A stretch of DNA of 64,000 nucleotides from Nitrospira sp. (GTDB lineage Bacteria > Nitrospirota > Nitrospiria > Nitrospirales > Nitrospiraceae), in the NCBI GenBank assembly GCA_016788885.1, contig JAEURX010000036.1:1-64000 (forward strand), read 5' to 3'. The position numbers and the translations under genes are program-made. Positions 52,659-62,149 of the stretch are shown piece after piece; the first letter of the stretch is position 1; each line of letters opens with the position of its first letter. Below the pieces are notes generated by a model, which was given only the letters and a program-made list of their open reading frames with translations, was not told the DNA's origin and ran no database searches.

Positions 52659-54254
52659 ATGAGCGAGCGGACATCTCGACGTACCTCTCTCTCCGATCTC
52701 GAGATCGAACCGGTCTACACACCCGACCATCTCAAAGGCTGGAGTGCCGAACGGGATCTCGGCCTCCCGGGCGCATTCCCCTACACCCGCGGCATCCATT
52801 CGACCATGTACCGCAGCCGCCTTTGGACCATGCGGCAATTCGCGGGCTTCGGCTCGGCAGACGACACCAACCGCCGCTTCCACTACCTGCTCCATCATGG
52901 TCAAACCGGACTGAGTGTCGCCTTCGACTTGCCGACACTGATGGGACTCGACTCGGATGATCCACGGGCCCTAGGCGAAGTGGGTCGTTGCGGCGTCGCG
53001 ATTTCGTCTCTGGCCGACATGGAGCGGCTTTTCGACGGCATTCCGCTGGATCAGGTCACAACCTCGATGACGATCAATGGGCCGGCGGCCGTACTCTTCG
53101 CCATGTACCTCGCGGTCGCCCGCAAACGCGGCATGCCCTTTTCGCAGCTCGGCGGCACCATCCAGAACGACATGTTGAAAGAGTACATCGCACAAAAAGA
53201 GTGGCTGTTCCCACCTGAGCCTCACATGGCCTTGATCGTCGACACGATCGCCTACTGTGCCGAGCATCTCCCCAAATGGCATCCGATCAGCATCAGTGGG
53301 TACCACATCCGGGAAGCCGGATCGACGGCGGTTCAGGAGCTCGCCTTCACCCTGTACGACGGGCTCACCTACGTGGAGTCCGCGAGACAGGCCGGACTCG
53401 ATGTCGACACGTTTGCGCCGACCCTCTCCTTCTTTTTCAACGTGCACAATGACTTCTTTGAGGAGATCGCCAAGTTTCGTGCGGCTCGACGATTGTGGGC
53501 GCGTGAAATGGAACGGCGCTATCATCCCAAGAATCCTCGCTCACTTCAGCTCCGGTGTCATGCCCAGACCGCAGGATGTTCTCTCACCGCGCAACAGCCG
53601 ATGAACAACGTGGTGCGGACTAGCCTCCAGGCTCTGGCGGCCGTGCTGGGTGGCACACAGTCGCTCCATACCAACTCGATGGATGAAACCTTGGCCCTCC
53701 CGACGGAAGAGGCGGTCAAGCTCGCCCTCAGAACCCAACAGATCATCGCGACTGAGAGCGAGATCGTGAATACCGTCGATCCATTGGGCGGATCGTTTTT
53801 CGTCGAGTCGCTGACGAATCGCCTGGAAGAAGGAGCTCAGGACTATTTTCGCCGGCTCGACGAAATGGGAGGCATGATCAGGGCCATCGAACAAGGTTTC
53901 CCGCAGCGTGAGATTCTCGAGGCGTCACAGCGGTATCAGGGACAGCTCGAGCGGGGCGCACGGGGTCTGGTCGGCGTCACGGATCATGCAGAGGAGACAC
54001 CCTGCCCGATTCCTATCTTGCGGATCGGCCCGGAGGTGGAACAGGAGCAGGTGGCACGACTGTCGGATCTGCGCAAATCACGCGACCCCTTCAGAATGGC
54101 CGGGGCCTTGGAAGAAGTGCAGGAAGCGGCAGCCTGTCATCAAAATGTGATCCCCTCCCTCATTGAGGCCGTCCAAGCGAAGGCGACCGTGGGCGAGATT
54201 TGCAGCGCATTGCGCGAGGTGTACGGAACCTACCGCGAACCGGTGGTGTTATGA
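52659..54254 (+). CDS. icmA: B12-dependent acyl-CoA mutase large subunit, isobutyryl-CoA mutase type
   Basis: The 531-residue protein is the substrate-binding TIM-barrel part of the methylmalonyl-CoA mutase family ([54 protein letters not shown]). Aligned without gaps to Propionibacterium MutB, the specificity residues Tyr89 and Arg207 are Phe61 and Gln179 here, as in isobutyryl-CoA mutase; the residue specific to 2-hydroxyisobutyryl-CoA mutase (Asp) is Ala88. It therefore likely interconverts isobutyryl-CoA and butyryl-CoA. The ATG at 52659 follows GGAGGG. The B12-binding subunit is encoded separately after an MBL gene. Confidence 0.85.
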   Translation: MSERTSRRTSLSDLEIEPVYTPDHLKGWSAERDLGLPGAFPYTRGIHSTMYRSRLWTMRQFAGFGSADDTNRRFHYLLHHGQTGLSVAFDLPTLMGLDSDDPRALGEVGRCGVAISSLADMERLFDGIPLDQVTTSMTINGPAAVLFAMYLAVARKRGMPFSQLGGTIQNDMLKEYIAQKEWLFPPEPHMALIVDTIAYCAEHLPKWHPISISGYHIREAGSTAVQELAFTLYDGLTYVESARQAGLDVDTFAPTLSFFFNVHNDFFEEIAKFRAARRLWAREMERRYHPKNPRSLQLRCHAQTAGCSLTAQQPMNNVVRTSLQALAAVLGGTQSLHTNSMDETLALPTEEAVKLALRTQQIIATESEIVNTVDPLGGSFFVESLTNRLEEGAQDYFRRLDEMGGMIRAIEQGFPQREILEASQRYQGQLERGARGLVGVTDHAEETPCPIPILRIGPEVEQEQVARLSDLRKSRDPFRMAGALEEVQEAAACHQNVIPSLIEAVQAKATVGEICSALREVYGTYREPVVL

Positions 54255-55099
54255 AACTGGGAGCATTCCACATCCATCCTGTCACGGATGGCCGATTTCG
54301 ACTCGATGGCGGAGCCATGTTCGGTGTCGTCCCCAAAACGCTCTGGGAACGCTGTTGCCCCGCGGATGAGCACAACCGCATTCCCCTCAGCTTAACCTGC
54401 CTGTTGATCAAAGCACACGGGAAGAATGTGTTGGTGGATACGGGGCTGGGCGACAAAGAGGATGCGAAATTTCATTCGATCTTTGCCGTCGAACGCACGC
54501 CGACGCTCAGCGAATCCCTCGCGCAGCAGGGCCTCAGCCACGACGACATCCATCTGGTCGTGAATACGCATCTGCACTTTGATCACGCCGGAGGCAACAC
54601 CGTCGCCGCCGGCCCGCAATCCCTGAAGCCGGCGTTTCCCAAAGCCACCTACTGTGTCCAACTGGGAGAATACGAAGACGCGGCTCAGGCCAATGAACGG
54701 ACGAGGGCCAGTTATCGCCATGAGAATCTGACGCCCGTCTCACACGCGGGGCAATGGGAATTCATTCGTGGAGACACGGAACTCCTTCCAGGCGTGACCG
54801 CGATCGTCACGGCCGGGCATACCCGTTACCACCAAAGCGTGAAAGTGGAGTCCGAAGGGAACACCGCCTTCTTTCTCGGCGACCTCATTCCCACCGTCTC
54901 ACATCTGCCTCTTCCCTACATCATGGGGTATGACCTCAACCCGGTCCGCACCCTGGACACCAAACGGTGGGTGCTGGAGCAGGCCGTCGCCGGACATTGG
55001 CTCCTGATCTTCGAACATGACCCGTTGGTGCAGGCCGGTCATGTCAGAAAAACGCCGGCAGGCACGTATGTGCTGGAGGAGGTGCGGCTATGGCAGTAG
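54251..55099 (+). CDS. Metallo-beta-lactamase-fold hydrolase between the mutase subunit genes
   Basis: The 282-residue protein has the dinuclear metal motif [16 protein letters not shown] (HxHxDH) near residue 100, further ligands around [16 protein letters not shown] and [15 protein letters not shown], and [10 protein letters not shown] near the end. The family includes thioesterases, lactonases and glyoxalase II; the substrate is unknown. Its ATG overlaps the icmA stop by four bases and its end overlaps the small mutase subunit by ten. Such coupling suggests a function tied to the mutase, for example hydrolysis of a side product or acyl-CoA. Confidence 0.85.
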   Translation: MKLGAFHIHPVTDGRFRLDGGAMFGVVPKTLWERCCPADEHNRIPLSLTCLLIKAHGKNVLVDTGLGDKEDAKFHSIFAVERTPTLSESLAQQGLSHDDIHLVVNTHLHFDHAGGNTVAAGPQSLKPAFPKATYCVQLGEYEDAAQANERTRASYRHENLTPVSHAGQWEFIRGDTELLPGVTAIVTAGHTRYHQSVKVESEGNTAFFLGDLIPTVSHLPLPYIMGYDLNPVRTLDTKRWVLEQAVAGHWLLIFEHDPLVQAGHVRKTPAGTYVLEEVRLWQ

Positions 55100-55497
55100 C
55101 AGCGTCCCCCTTGCGGATTTTGATCGGCAAGATCGGACTGGACGGACATGACCGGGGCGTCAAACTCGTGGCGAGAGCGCTCCGCGATGCCGGGGTGGAG
55201 ATCATTTATACCGGGCTTCACCAGACGCCGGAGCAAGTCGTGGCCACCGCCATCCAGGAGGATGTCCATGCCATCGGACTCAGCATCCATTCCGGCGCCC
55301 ACAATTCACTGTTCCCCCGGGTACTGCATTTACTGCGTGAACAGGGAGCCGGCGACATCACCCTGTTCGGCGGAGGAATCATTCCCGATGAGGATGTGCC
55401 GCGGTTGAAAGCGGCCGGCGTCCAGATGCTGTTTCGCCCGGCGACGCCGATGCACGACATCGTGGAGTTTGTGAAGGGACTACACGCCGAACGGTAA
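55090..55497 (+). CDS. icmB: B12-binding small subunit of the acyl-CoA mutase
   Basis: The 135-residue protein is a stand-alone cobalamin-binding domain. It has [18 protein letters not shown] with the DxHxxG motif whose His coordinates cobalt, [18 protein letters not shown] and [14 protein letters not shown]. Size and separate coding match IcmB or archaeal MCM small subunits. With the large subunit it forms the active mutase. The ATG lies inside the end of the MBL gene. Confidence 0.92.
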   Translation: MAVAASPLRILIGKIGLDGHDRGVKLVARALRDAGVEIIYTGLHQTPEQVVATAIQEDVHAIGLSIHSGAHNSLFPRVLHLLREQGAGDITLFGGGIIPDEDVPRLKAAGVQMLFRPATPMHDIVEFVKGLHAER

Positions 55498-55510
55498 GGA
55501 GCACCTCACG

Positions 55511-57115
55511 ATGCATGCGCTGCCCACCGCCGTGATGCGTCATTCGGACGAATTCACCCGCAACCGTGCGCATTACGAACAGCTGGCCGCCGACCTACGG
55601 AAACATCTCACGTGGTCGCAGGCGGGCGGCCCGGCCGACGCGGTGGCGCTTCACCAGCAACGCGGCAAGCTGACGGCGCGTGAACGGATCACGGCGTTGC
55701 TCGATCATGGCTCGCCCTGGATCGAATTGAGCCCACTCGCCGCTCTCGGCCTCTACGACAACCGTGTGCCCTCCGCCGGCATCATCACCGGAATCGGTTC
55801 CGTTTCGGGGCGATGGTGTGTCATCACCGCCAACGATGCCACGGTCAAAGGCGGCACGTACTTCCCCATGACCATCAAGAAGCATCTGCGGGCGCAAGAG
55901 ATCGCGCTCGAGAACCGCCTGCCGGCGATTTATCTGGTCGACTCGGGCGGCGTGTTTCTCCCGTTGCAGGCAGACGTGTTTGCCGACAAGGAGCAGTTCG
56001 GGCGGATCTTTTTCAATCAGGCCCGCATGTCAGCAGCGGGAGTCCCCCAAATTGCGGTCGTCATGGGCATGTGCACAGCCGGCGGCGCATACGTGCCGGC
56101 AATGTGCGACGAAAACATCATCGTCAAGGGAACAGGCACCATCTACCTGGCCGGGCCGCCGCTCGTCCAGGCGGCGACCGGCGAGAACGTCACCAGCGAG
56201 GAGTTAGGCGGAGCCGATCTTCACACCCGCGTTTCAGGCGTCAGCGACCATTTGGCGGAACACGATCTCGACGCGCTTGACCTGTGTCGCGCCTCCGTCG
56301 CCACGTTGGGACGCCGACCGCCGAAGGTACGTCGCGAGCCGGTCGAGGAGCCACTCTATCCGGCCGACGACCTCTACGGCATCATTCCCTGCAATCCCCG
56401 TCAGACGTGGGAGATTCGCGAGATCATCGCGCGTCTCGTGGATGGAAGCCGCTGGCATGAATTCAAGGCCCGGTATGGGTCGACACTGGTCTGCGGGTTC
56501 GCCCATTGGATGGGCCATCTGGTGGGCATCGTCGCCAACAATGGTGTGTTGCTGCCGGAGTCTGCGCTGAAAGGGGCCCATTTTGTCCAGCTCTGCTCGC
56601 AGCGTCGTCTTCCCCTGCTGTTTCTCCAGAACATCACCGGCTTCATGGTCGGCAAGGAGTATGAAGAGCAAGGGATCATCAAGGATGGAGCCAAGATGGT
56701 ACAGGCGGTGGCGACGGCCGACGTGCCCAAATTCACCCTCGTCGTGGGCGCGTCTCACGGAGCCGGGAATTATGCGATGTGCGGCCGGGCCTATGGCCCA
56801 CGATTCCTCTTTACCTGGCCGAATGCCAGGATCTCGGTCATGGGCGCACAACAGGCCGCCCAAGTCCTGGTCACGGTCAAGCAGCAACAACGAGCACGGG
56901 ACAGCGCGCCGTTGTCGGATGACGAACGGCGGCGGCTCACCGAGGCAACCGTGCGGCAATTTGAACAGGAAGGCACGCCCTATTTCAGCAGCGCGCGCCT
57001 GTGGGACGACGGCATTCTCGATCCCATGGAGACGCGCAGGGTGATCGGGATGTGTCTCGACATCGCGGCAACAGTGCCAAGCAAGGACAGCCGCGCGCCG
57101 GTGTTCCGCATGTAG
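55511..57115 (+). CDS. liuB: Methylcrotonyl-CoA carboxylase beta (carboxyltransferase) subunit
   Basis: The 534-residue carboxyltransferase carries the methylcrotonyl or geranyl-CoA pattern: [77 protein letters not shown] and [19 protein letters not shown]. Propionyl-CoA carboxylases differ in the [13 protein letters not shown] segment. It carboxylates 3-methylcrotonyl-CoA in leucine breakdown with a biotin-carrying alpha subunit, which is not in the window. LiuC-like hydratase and HMG-CoA lyase genes follow. AAGGAG precedes the ATG. Confidence 0.9.
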   Translation: MHALPTAVMRHSDEFTRNRAHYEQLAADLRKHLTWSQAGGPADAVALHQQRGKLTARERITALLDHGSPWIELSPLAALGLYDNRVPSAGIITGIGSVSGRWCVITANDATVKGGTYFPMTIKKHLRAQEIALENRLPAIYLVDSGGVFLPLQADVFADKEQFGRIFFNQARMSAAGVPQIAVVMGMCTAGGAYVPAMCDENIIVKGTGTIYLAGPPLVQAATGENVTSEELGGADLHTRVSGVSDHLAEHDLDALDLCRASVATLGRRPPKVRREPVEEPLYPADDLYGIIPCNPRQTWEIREIIARLVDGSRWHEFKARYGSTLVCGFAHWMGHLVGIVANNGVLLPESALKGAHFVQLCSQRRLPLLFLQNITGFMVGKEYEEQGIIKDGAKMVQAVATADVPKFTLVVGASHGAGNYAMCGRAYGPRFLFTWPNARISVMGAQQAAQVLVTVKQQQRARDSAPLSDDERRRLTEATVRQFEQEGTPYFSSARLWDDGILDPMETRRVIGMCLDIAATVPSKDSRAPVFRM

Positions 57116-57140
57116 AAGGTTCACGGTCGAGGAGCACGCG

Positions 57141-57989
57141 ATGCATCAATTCACCACCCTCATCGTTGAATCACAGGGCATGATCGGCAGGATCACGCTC
57201 AACCGGCCGCACCGTCGAAATGCGTTTGACCGTACGATGGTGACCGAACTCCAACAGGCGTTTGAGGCCGTGACACAGGTACCGGCGCTGAGAGGAATCG
57301 TGCTGGGAGCGGCCGGCTCCGTCTTCTGCGCCGGGGCAGACATTCAGTGGATGCAGGCAGAGTCACCCGTCTCCGAAGCCCAGGCAACGGAAGATGCTCA
57401 CCAACTGACACGCATGCTCCACGCAGTCGATGAATGTCCTTGTCCGGTCGTTGCCAGAGTACAGGGCTCCGCCTTCGGAGGCGGACTCGGCCTGTTGGCA
57501 GCCTGCGATATCGTCGTAGCCGCGACGGATACGACCTTTGCCCTGAGCGAGACCAGACTCGGACTGGTCCCGGCCGTCATTGCCCCGTTCCTGCTGCGAA
57601 AAGCCGGAGAATCGTTTCTCCGGCGATATGGCCTGAGCGGTGAATTATTCGACGCGTCATCGGCCCAACGGTTCCAGCTGGTGCACGACATCGTTCCACT
57701 GCACACGCTCGACACTCGCATCATCGAACTGACGGACGCACTCATGCGTCTGGCACCGTTCGCAGTCAGGGACAGCAAAGCCCTCTTTCGTCGGATGTCG
57801 ACCCTGTCCGATCCTGACCGCCGCTCGCTCGGTACGGAGATCAACGCGCATGCCCGCCGAGGAGCGGAAGCCGCGGAAGGCCTTGCGGCATTTGTAGAAA
57901 AGCGTTTACCCTCGTGGGCTCATTCACCAGACCGGCAGTCGACAGAGGAGGCCACCTCGTCAGACCATGGCGCTCTTCGGCACACATGA
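57141..57989 (+). CDS. liuC: Enoyl-CoA hydratase family protein, likely methylglutaconyl-CoA hydratase
   Basis: The 282-residue crotonase-family protein has ITLNRPHRRNAFDRTMVTEL, SVFCAGADIQWMQAE, RVQGSAFGGGLGLLAACDIV and FALSETRLGLVPAVIAPFLL. The place between carboxyltransferase and HMG-CoA lyase genes suggests hydration of 3-methylglutaconyl-CoA to HMG-CoA. The family itself does not fix this substrate. GAGGAG precedes the ATG. The end overlaps the start of the lyase gene by 23 bp. Confidence 0.85.
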   Translation: MHQFTTLIVESQGMIGRITLNRPHRRNAFDRTMVTELQQAFEAVTQVPALRGIVLGAAGSVFCAGADIQWMQAESPVSEAQATEDAHQLTRMLHAVDECPCPVVARVQGSAFGGGLGLLAACDIVVAATDTTFALSETRLGLVPAVIAPFLLRKAGESFLRRYGLSGELFDASSAQRFQLVHDIVPLHTLDTRIIELTDALMRLAPFAVRDSKALFRRMSTLSDPDRRSLGTEINAHARRGAEAAEGLAAFVEKRLPSWAHSPDRQSTEEATSSDHGALRHT

Positions 57990-58914
57990 CCTGCCTCGAC
58001 CGTCCGTTCGCATCATCGAAGTGTCTCCACGCGACGGACTTCAGCACGAATCGGCGTTTGTGCCCACGATGCGCAAGATTGCCCTGATCAACGCCTTGTC
58101 GCGAACCGGTGTGTCAGAAATCGAAGCCGGCTCATTCGTCTCCCCCACCGCCATTCCCCAGCTGGCGGATTCAGACGAAGTTTTCCGGAGCATCGAACGA
58201 ATCCCCGGGGTCACGTATTCGGCCTTGGTGCCGAACGAGCGCGGCCTTGAGCGGGCTCGAGCTGCAGCCGTCAAAAAAATCGCCTTATTCACGGCCGCCT
58301 CGGACAGTTTCACTCGCCACAACATCAAATCCACGGTCCGCGATTCACTGAACCGGTTTGCGCCCATCATCCGAGCGGCCGAACGGGACGGCATATTGGT
58401 GCGCGCCTACATCTCCACCGTGGTGTTTTGCCCCTATGAAGGACGCGTGACGCCAAGGCGGGTGCTGGATGTCATGCAGCAGTTGTTCGACCTCGGTGTG
58501 AGCGAGCTCTCGCTGGGTGAAACCGTCGGCAAGGCTGCGCCATCGGATCTTCGCCGATTGCTCGACACCGTGATCGCCCACATCAACCCGGCTCGGCTGT
58601 CCCTGCATTGCCACGACACCTATGGCCTGGGAATCGCCAATGTGCTCACAGCCTGGGAGGACTATGGCATCACGGCCTTTGACTGTTCGGCCGGAGGGCT
58701 GGGCGGATGCCCCTCTGCGCCGGGCGCCTCCGGCAACGTGGCGACAGAAGATGTAGTCTTTGCCTTGAAAGCCTCCGGCGCGATAGTTCCGGTGGATGAA
58801 CTGTTGGTGGCGACCTGTGCGCGGCAGTTCGCGGAGCTGCTGCAGCATCCGCTCAACTCCCGGCTGTCCCAACTCCCGCATCCGTGCGAATCATCCGCGG
58901 CACTGAAGGTGTAA
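57967..58914 (+). CDS. liuE: Hydroxymethylglutaryl-CoA lyase
   Basis: The 315-residue TIM-barrel enzyme cleaves HMG-CoA to acetyl-CoA and acetoacetate, the last step of the leucine route. It shows IIEVSPRDGLQHESAFVPT with the catalytic Arg-Asp pair, LSLHCHDTYGLGIANVL with metal-binding His, and GGLGGCPSAPGASGNVATED with the family's active-site Cys loop. The tyrosine usual in the CPYA part is Ser here. The ATG overlaps the hydratase; meaB follows with no gap. Confidence 0.93.
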   Translation: MALFGTHDLPRPSVRIIEVSPRDGLQHESAFVPTMRKIALINALSRTGVSEIEAGSFVSPTAIPQLADSDEVFRSIERIPGVTYSALVPNERGLERARAAAVKKIALFTAASDSFTRHNIKSTVRDSLNRFAPIIRAAERDGILVRAYISTVVFCPYEGRVTPRRVLDVMQQLFDLGVSELSLGETVGKAAPSDLRRLLDTVIAHINPARLSLHCHDTYGLGIANVLTAWEDYGITAFDCSAGGLGGCPSAPGASGNVATEDVVFALKASGAIVPVDELLVATCARQFAELLQHPLNSRLSQLPHPCESSAALKV

Positions 58915-58915
58915 T

Positions 58916-59734
58916 GTGATTCAGCCCTGCCTCGATCGCTCATCCATGCGGCTCGAAGCCGAGACTCTGGCGGCACAGGTCGCGCAGGGTACGGTTCGAG
59001 CCATCGCGCGAGCCATCACGCTGCTCGAAAACCGAGACCCGTTGGGTGCGTCGATCCTGGGACAACTCAGGCCACCCCTCACACAGCCCTCGGTGATCGG
59101 CGTGACCGGGTATCCCGGCACCGGCAAGAGTACGCTGATCGATCACCTCATCAGCGCATACCGACGACTTGGACACAAGGTCGGGGTGCTGGCGGTCGAT
59201 ATCAGCAGTCCGGTCACCGGGGGTGCGGTGTTGGGCGACCGCATCAGGATGCAGCAACACGCGGATGACCCGATGGTCTTCATCAGAAGCATGGCGACAC
59301 GCGGGCAACAGGGCGGACTCGCCGGCACGACCCGGGAAGCGCTTCGCGTGATCGAGGCGGCCTCCTATGACGTGATTCTGGTCGAAACGGTCGGTGTCGG
59401 GCAGAACGAGCTCGAGATCGTGCAGGTTGCTCCCATCGTGGTCGCAGTCGTGGCACCAGGGCTTGGCGATACGATTCAAGCCATGAAAGCAGGGTTGCTG
59501 GAGGTCGCCGATATCGTCGTCATGAACAAAGGCGACCATGTCGGCGCCGACCGCACCATGCAGGATCTCCACGAACAGTGCCGCACGGTGCTTCGCACGG
59601 TCGCCCTGACGGGTGAGGGCATTGCCGAATTGATCGCCGTCATTGCCGAGTACCGAAGGCTGCGCGATCTCAATGGGTCGAGGTGGTGCAGGCCGACCGG
59701 ACGACTCGTGCAAGGCGGAGCAGCACGTCCGTGA
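58916..59734 (+). CDS. meaB: MeaB-type GTPase chaperone of a B12-dependent mutase
   Basis: The 272-residue P-loop GTPase has VTGYPGTGKSTLIDHLISAY, VLAVDISSPVTGGAVLGDRI, DVILVETVGVGQNELEIV and VMNKGDH, all typical of MeaB/ArgK. Members gate cobalamin loading and protect the mutase from inactivation. The usual length is about 320-330; the C-terminal dimerisation extension is missing or short. The GTG at 58916 starts right after the lyase stop; ATG at 58946 is an alternative. The partner is probably the IcmA/IcmB mutase encoded upstream. Confidence 0.9.
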   Translation: MIQPCLDRSSMRLEAETLAAQVAQGTVRAIARAITLLENRDPLGASILGQLRPPLTQPSVIGVTGYPGTGKSTLIDHLISAYRRLGHKVGVLAVDISSPVTGGAVLGDRIRMQQHADDPMVFIRSMATRGQQGGLAGTTREALRVIEAASYDVILVETVGVGQNELEIVQVAPIVVAVVAPGLGDTIQAMKAGLLEVADIVVMNKGDHVGADRTMQDLHEQCRTVLRTVALTGEGIAELIAVIAEYRRLRDLNGSRWCRPTGRLVQGGAARP

Positions 59735-59834
59735 TGGCAAATCGAGTGGTGCTCGATCATCGCGGAATGCGGTCACGGGTTCAGCAGCGTGAGACAGGGA
59801 GCGTGCCCAGGCTGTATCCCTTGTGAGGTCATGC

Positions 59835-61229
59835 ATGTTGGCCGATCACCTTGCGCAGTACACGCGTGCACTCTGTTACGACGACCTTCCCGCTCCTGTC
59901 GTACATGAGGTGAAGCGACGGCTGCTAGACAGCCTGGGCTGCGCATTCGGCGCGTGGAATGCCCCTCCTTGCTCAATCGCCCGAAAGTTGGCGCAATCGG
60001 CGAACATTCCGACCGGCGCCACCTTGTGGGGCACAGCGCACAAAACCCTGCCGGAGCTGGCCACCTTTGCCAATGGCGCCATGGTCCGGTATCTGGATTT
60101 CAACGATACGTACCTGGCCAAGGAACCGGCTCATCCCTCCGACAATATCCCGGCCGTCATCGCGGCGGGAGAAACGGTCCACGCTTCGGGCACACGTGTC
60201 ATTCAGTCCATCGCGCTGGCGTACGAAATCCAGTGTCGGCTCTGCGATGCCGCCGCCTTGCGCCCCAAAGGGTGGGACCATGTCACCTACGGCCCCATCT
60301 CGTCGGCGCTCGGCGCGGCCAAGGTGATGAAGCTTACGGAGGTGCAGGCGCGCCAGGCCATCAACCTGGCCGCAGTGGCGAACATCGCCCTGCGACAAAC
60401 CAGAGTCGGCGACCTCTCGATGTGGAAGGCCTGCGCGTTTTCCAACGCCGCACGCAACGGCCTGTTTGCCGCGCTGCTGGCTCGTCTCGGCATGACAGGC
60501 CCTTCGCCGATCTTTGAAGGAGAGAAGGGCTTCATGAAGGTGGTGTCCGGGTCATTCGAACTACCGAGGCTTGGTGGTCGGCCGGCCCTAGACGGTGCCT
60601 CGGTCCCGTTTAAAATTCTCGACACCTACATCAAGCACTTCCCTGTTGAGTACCATGCGCAGACCGCCGTCGAAGCCGCGTTGGCCCTACGCGCAAAACT
60701 GATCGAGCAGGAAGGACCGGAGACAATCCACACGCTCTCTGATGTCGAGATCGGCAGTTATGCCGTAGCGATAGAAATTATCGGCCGCGATCCCGAGAAG
60801 TGGCGCCCTGCGACACGAGAGACGGCCGATCATAGTTTTCCCTACTGTGTCGCCGCCGCCTTGATGGACGGTCGACTGGCCCTTCCGTCCTTCAATGCAA
60901 AACGACTGGCTGACCCCGCGTTGCGCAAACTGATGCGTCACATTCGTGTCATTCCGCTGCCGGAATTCGACGGCGTGTACCCCGGCACCATGCCAACGCG
61001 CATCACCGCGACCACTGCCAAGGGGGTTACGCACAGTGCGCACGTCGACCTGCCCTTAGGCCACCCTGCCCGTCCTCTACCCGATCGCCAGATCGAAGAG
61101 AAATTTCGACGACTGGCCTCGAGACGACTGGGCGGAACGCGATTGAACCGGCTCATCGAATTCGTCTGGAATCTTGAACAGGTCAAGGACATCGGAACAT
61201 TGATGCCGCTCCTCAAGGTCACAGCATGA
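59835..61229 (+). CDS. prpD: MmgE/PrpD family 2-methylcitrate dehydratase
   Basis: The 464-residue protein has MmgE/PrpD landmarks: RRLLDSLGCAFGAWNAPP, NDTYLAKEPAHPSDNIPAVI, YEIQCRLCDAAALRPKGWDH and FKILDTYIKHFPVEYHAQTA. It dehydrates 2-methylcitrate to 2-methylaconitate in propionate breakdown. The frame begins at a GTG (59823), but the ATG at 59835 has GAGG at the right distance. The next two genes encode methylisocitrate lyase and methylcitrate synthase, which fixes the pathway. Confidence 0.92.
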   Translation: MLADHLAQYTRALCYDDLPAPVVHEVKRRLLDSLGCAFGAWNAPPCSIARKLAQSANIPTGATLWGTAHKTLPELATFANGAMVRYLDFNDTYLAKEPAHPSDNIPAVIAAGETVHASGTRVIQSIALAYEIQCRLCDAAALRPKGWDHVTYGPISSALGAAKVMKLTEVQARQAINLAAVANIALRQTRVGDLSMWKACAFSNAARNGLFAALLARLGMTGPSPIFEGEKGFMKVVSGSFELPRLGGRPALDGASVPFKILDTYIKHFPVEYHAQTAVEAALALRAKLIEQEGPETIHTLSDVEIGSYAVAIEIIGRDPEKWRPATRETADHSFPYCVAAALMDGRLALPSFNAKRLADPALRKLMRHIRVIPLPEFDGVYPGTMPTRITATTAKGVTHSAHVDLPLGHPARPLPDRQIEEKFRRLASRRLGGTRLNRLIEFVWNLEQVKDIGTLMPLLKVTA

Positions 61230-62149
61230 CAACCGAGCGATCGACCGTCATCAAAGGGCAGCGCCTGCGGGAGTTGTTGGCGACAGGTACCATCGCCATC
61301 CCCGGTGCCTTCAACGCGCTGACAGCTATTCAAATCGAGCGGGCCGGCTTCGACGCCCTCTATGTATCGGGAGCCGCCATCTCCGCCGCCAGAGGCCTGC
61401 CCGATATCGGACTGATTTCGCTGGCGGACATGGCGGGGGACGCAGCCGTCATCGCCAACGCGGTGACGATCCCGGTCATTGTGGATGCAGATACCGGATA
61501 CGGCCCCCCTCCCATGGTCATGGAGGCCGTGCGGGAATTCGAGCGGGCGGGATTGGCCGGCATGCAAATCGAAGATCAGGAATCAGCGAAGAAATGCGGT
61601 CATCTGCCGGGGAAACGAGTCATCCCCATCGACGAGATGGTCGCTAAACTCATGGCCGCCGTCACGGCACGGCGCCATCGTGACTTCCTTCTCGTCGCAC
61701 GGACGGATGCGCGGGCCGTCGAAGGCATGGACGCGGCCATTCGTCGCGCCAAGGCCTATGCCGACGCCGGGGCAGATGTTCTGTTTCCCGAGGCGCTGGT
61801 ATCTGCGGAAGAGTTCGGCACTTTCGCCCGCGAGCTGGCGCAATCAGGCATCCACGTGCCGCTGATCGCCAACATGACCGAGTTCGGCAAGACGCCCTAT
61901 GTGCGTGTGAGTGACTTTGCAGCTCTGGGTTATCGTGCCGTGCTGTTCCCCGTCAGTACGTTGCGCGTGGCTGCCCGCGCGGTTGATCGACTCCTCGGCG
62001 AACTCAAGTTGTTCGGGACTCAACGGGATTGGCTCGATCACATGATGCCCAGGCAAGAACTCTACGACCTGCTTCAGTATGACGATCAGCAACCATCGAC
62101 CGGGAGGCTCCATGAACCAGGTCATACAGGAACACCCAGCAACCAATAG
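61226..62149 (+). CDS. prpB: Methylisocitrate lyase
   Basis: The 307-residue TIM-barrel protein splits 2-methylisocitrate to pyruvate and succinate. It has the isocitrate-lyase-superfamily signature KKCGHLPGKRV with the catalytic Cys, DADTGYGPPPMVMEAVREF for metal binding, and LVARTDARAVEGMDAAI. The ATG overlaps the prpD stop by four bases. The end overlaps the prpC start by 38 bases in another frame. Confidence 0.94.
   Translation: MTTERSTVIKGQRLRELLATGTIAIPGAFNALTAIQIERAGFDALYVSGAAISAARGLPDIGLISLADMAGDAAVIANAVTIPVIVDADTGYGPPPMVMEAVREFERAGLAGMQIEDQESAKKCGHLPGKRVIPIDEMVAKLMAAVTARRHRDFLLVARTDARAVEGMDAAIRRAKAYADAGADVLFPEALVSAEEFGTFARELAQSGIHVPLIANMTEFGKTPYVRVSDFAALGYRAVLFPVSTLRVAARAVDRLLGELKLFGTQRDWLDHMMPRQELYDLLQYDDQQPSTGRLHEPGHTGTPSNQ

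Noticed and set aside
52659-54254. Calling the mutase methylmalonyl-CoA mutase
   Set aside because: Both specificity residues differ (Phe and Gln instead of Tyr and Arg) and match isobutyryl-CoA mutase.
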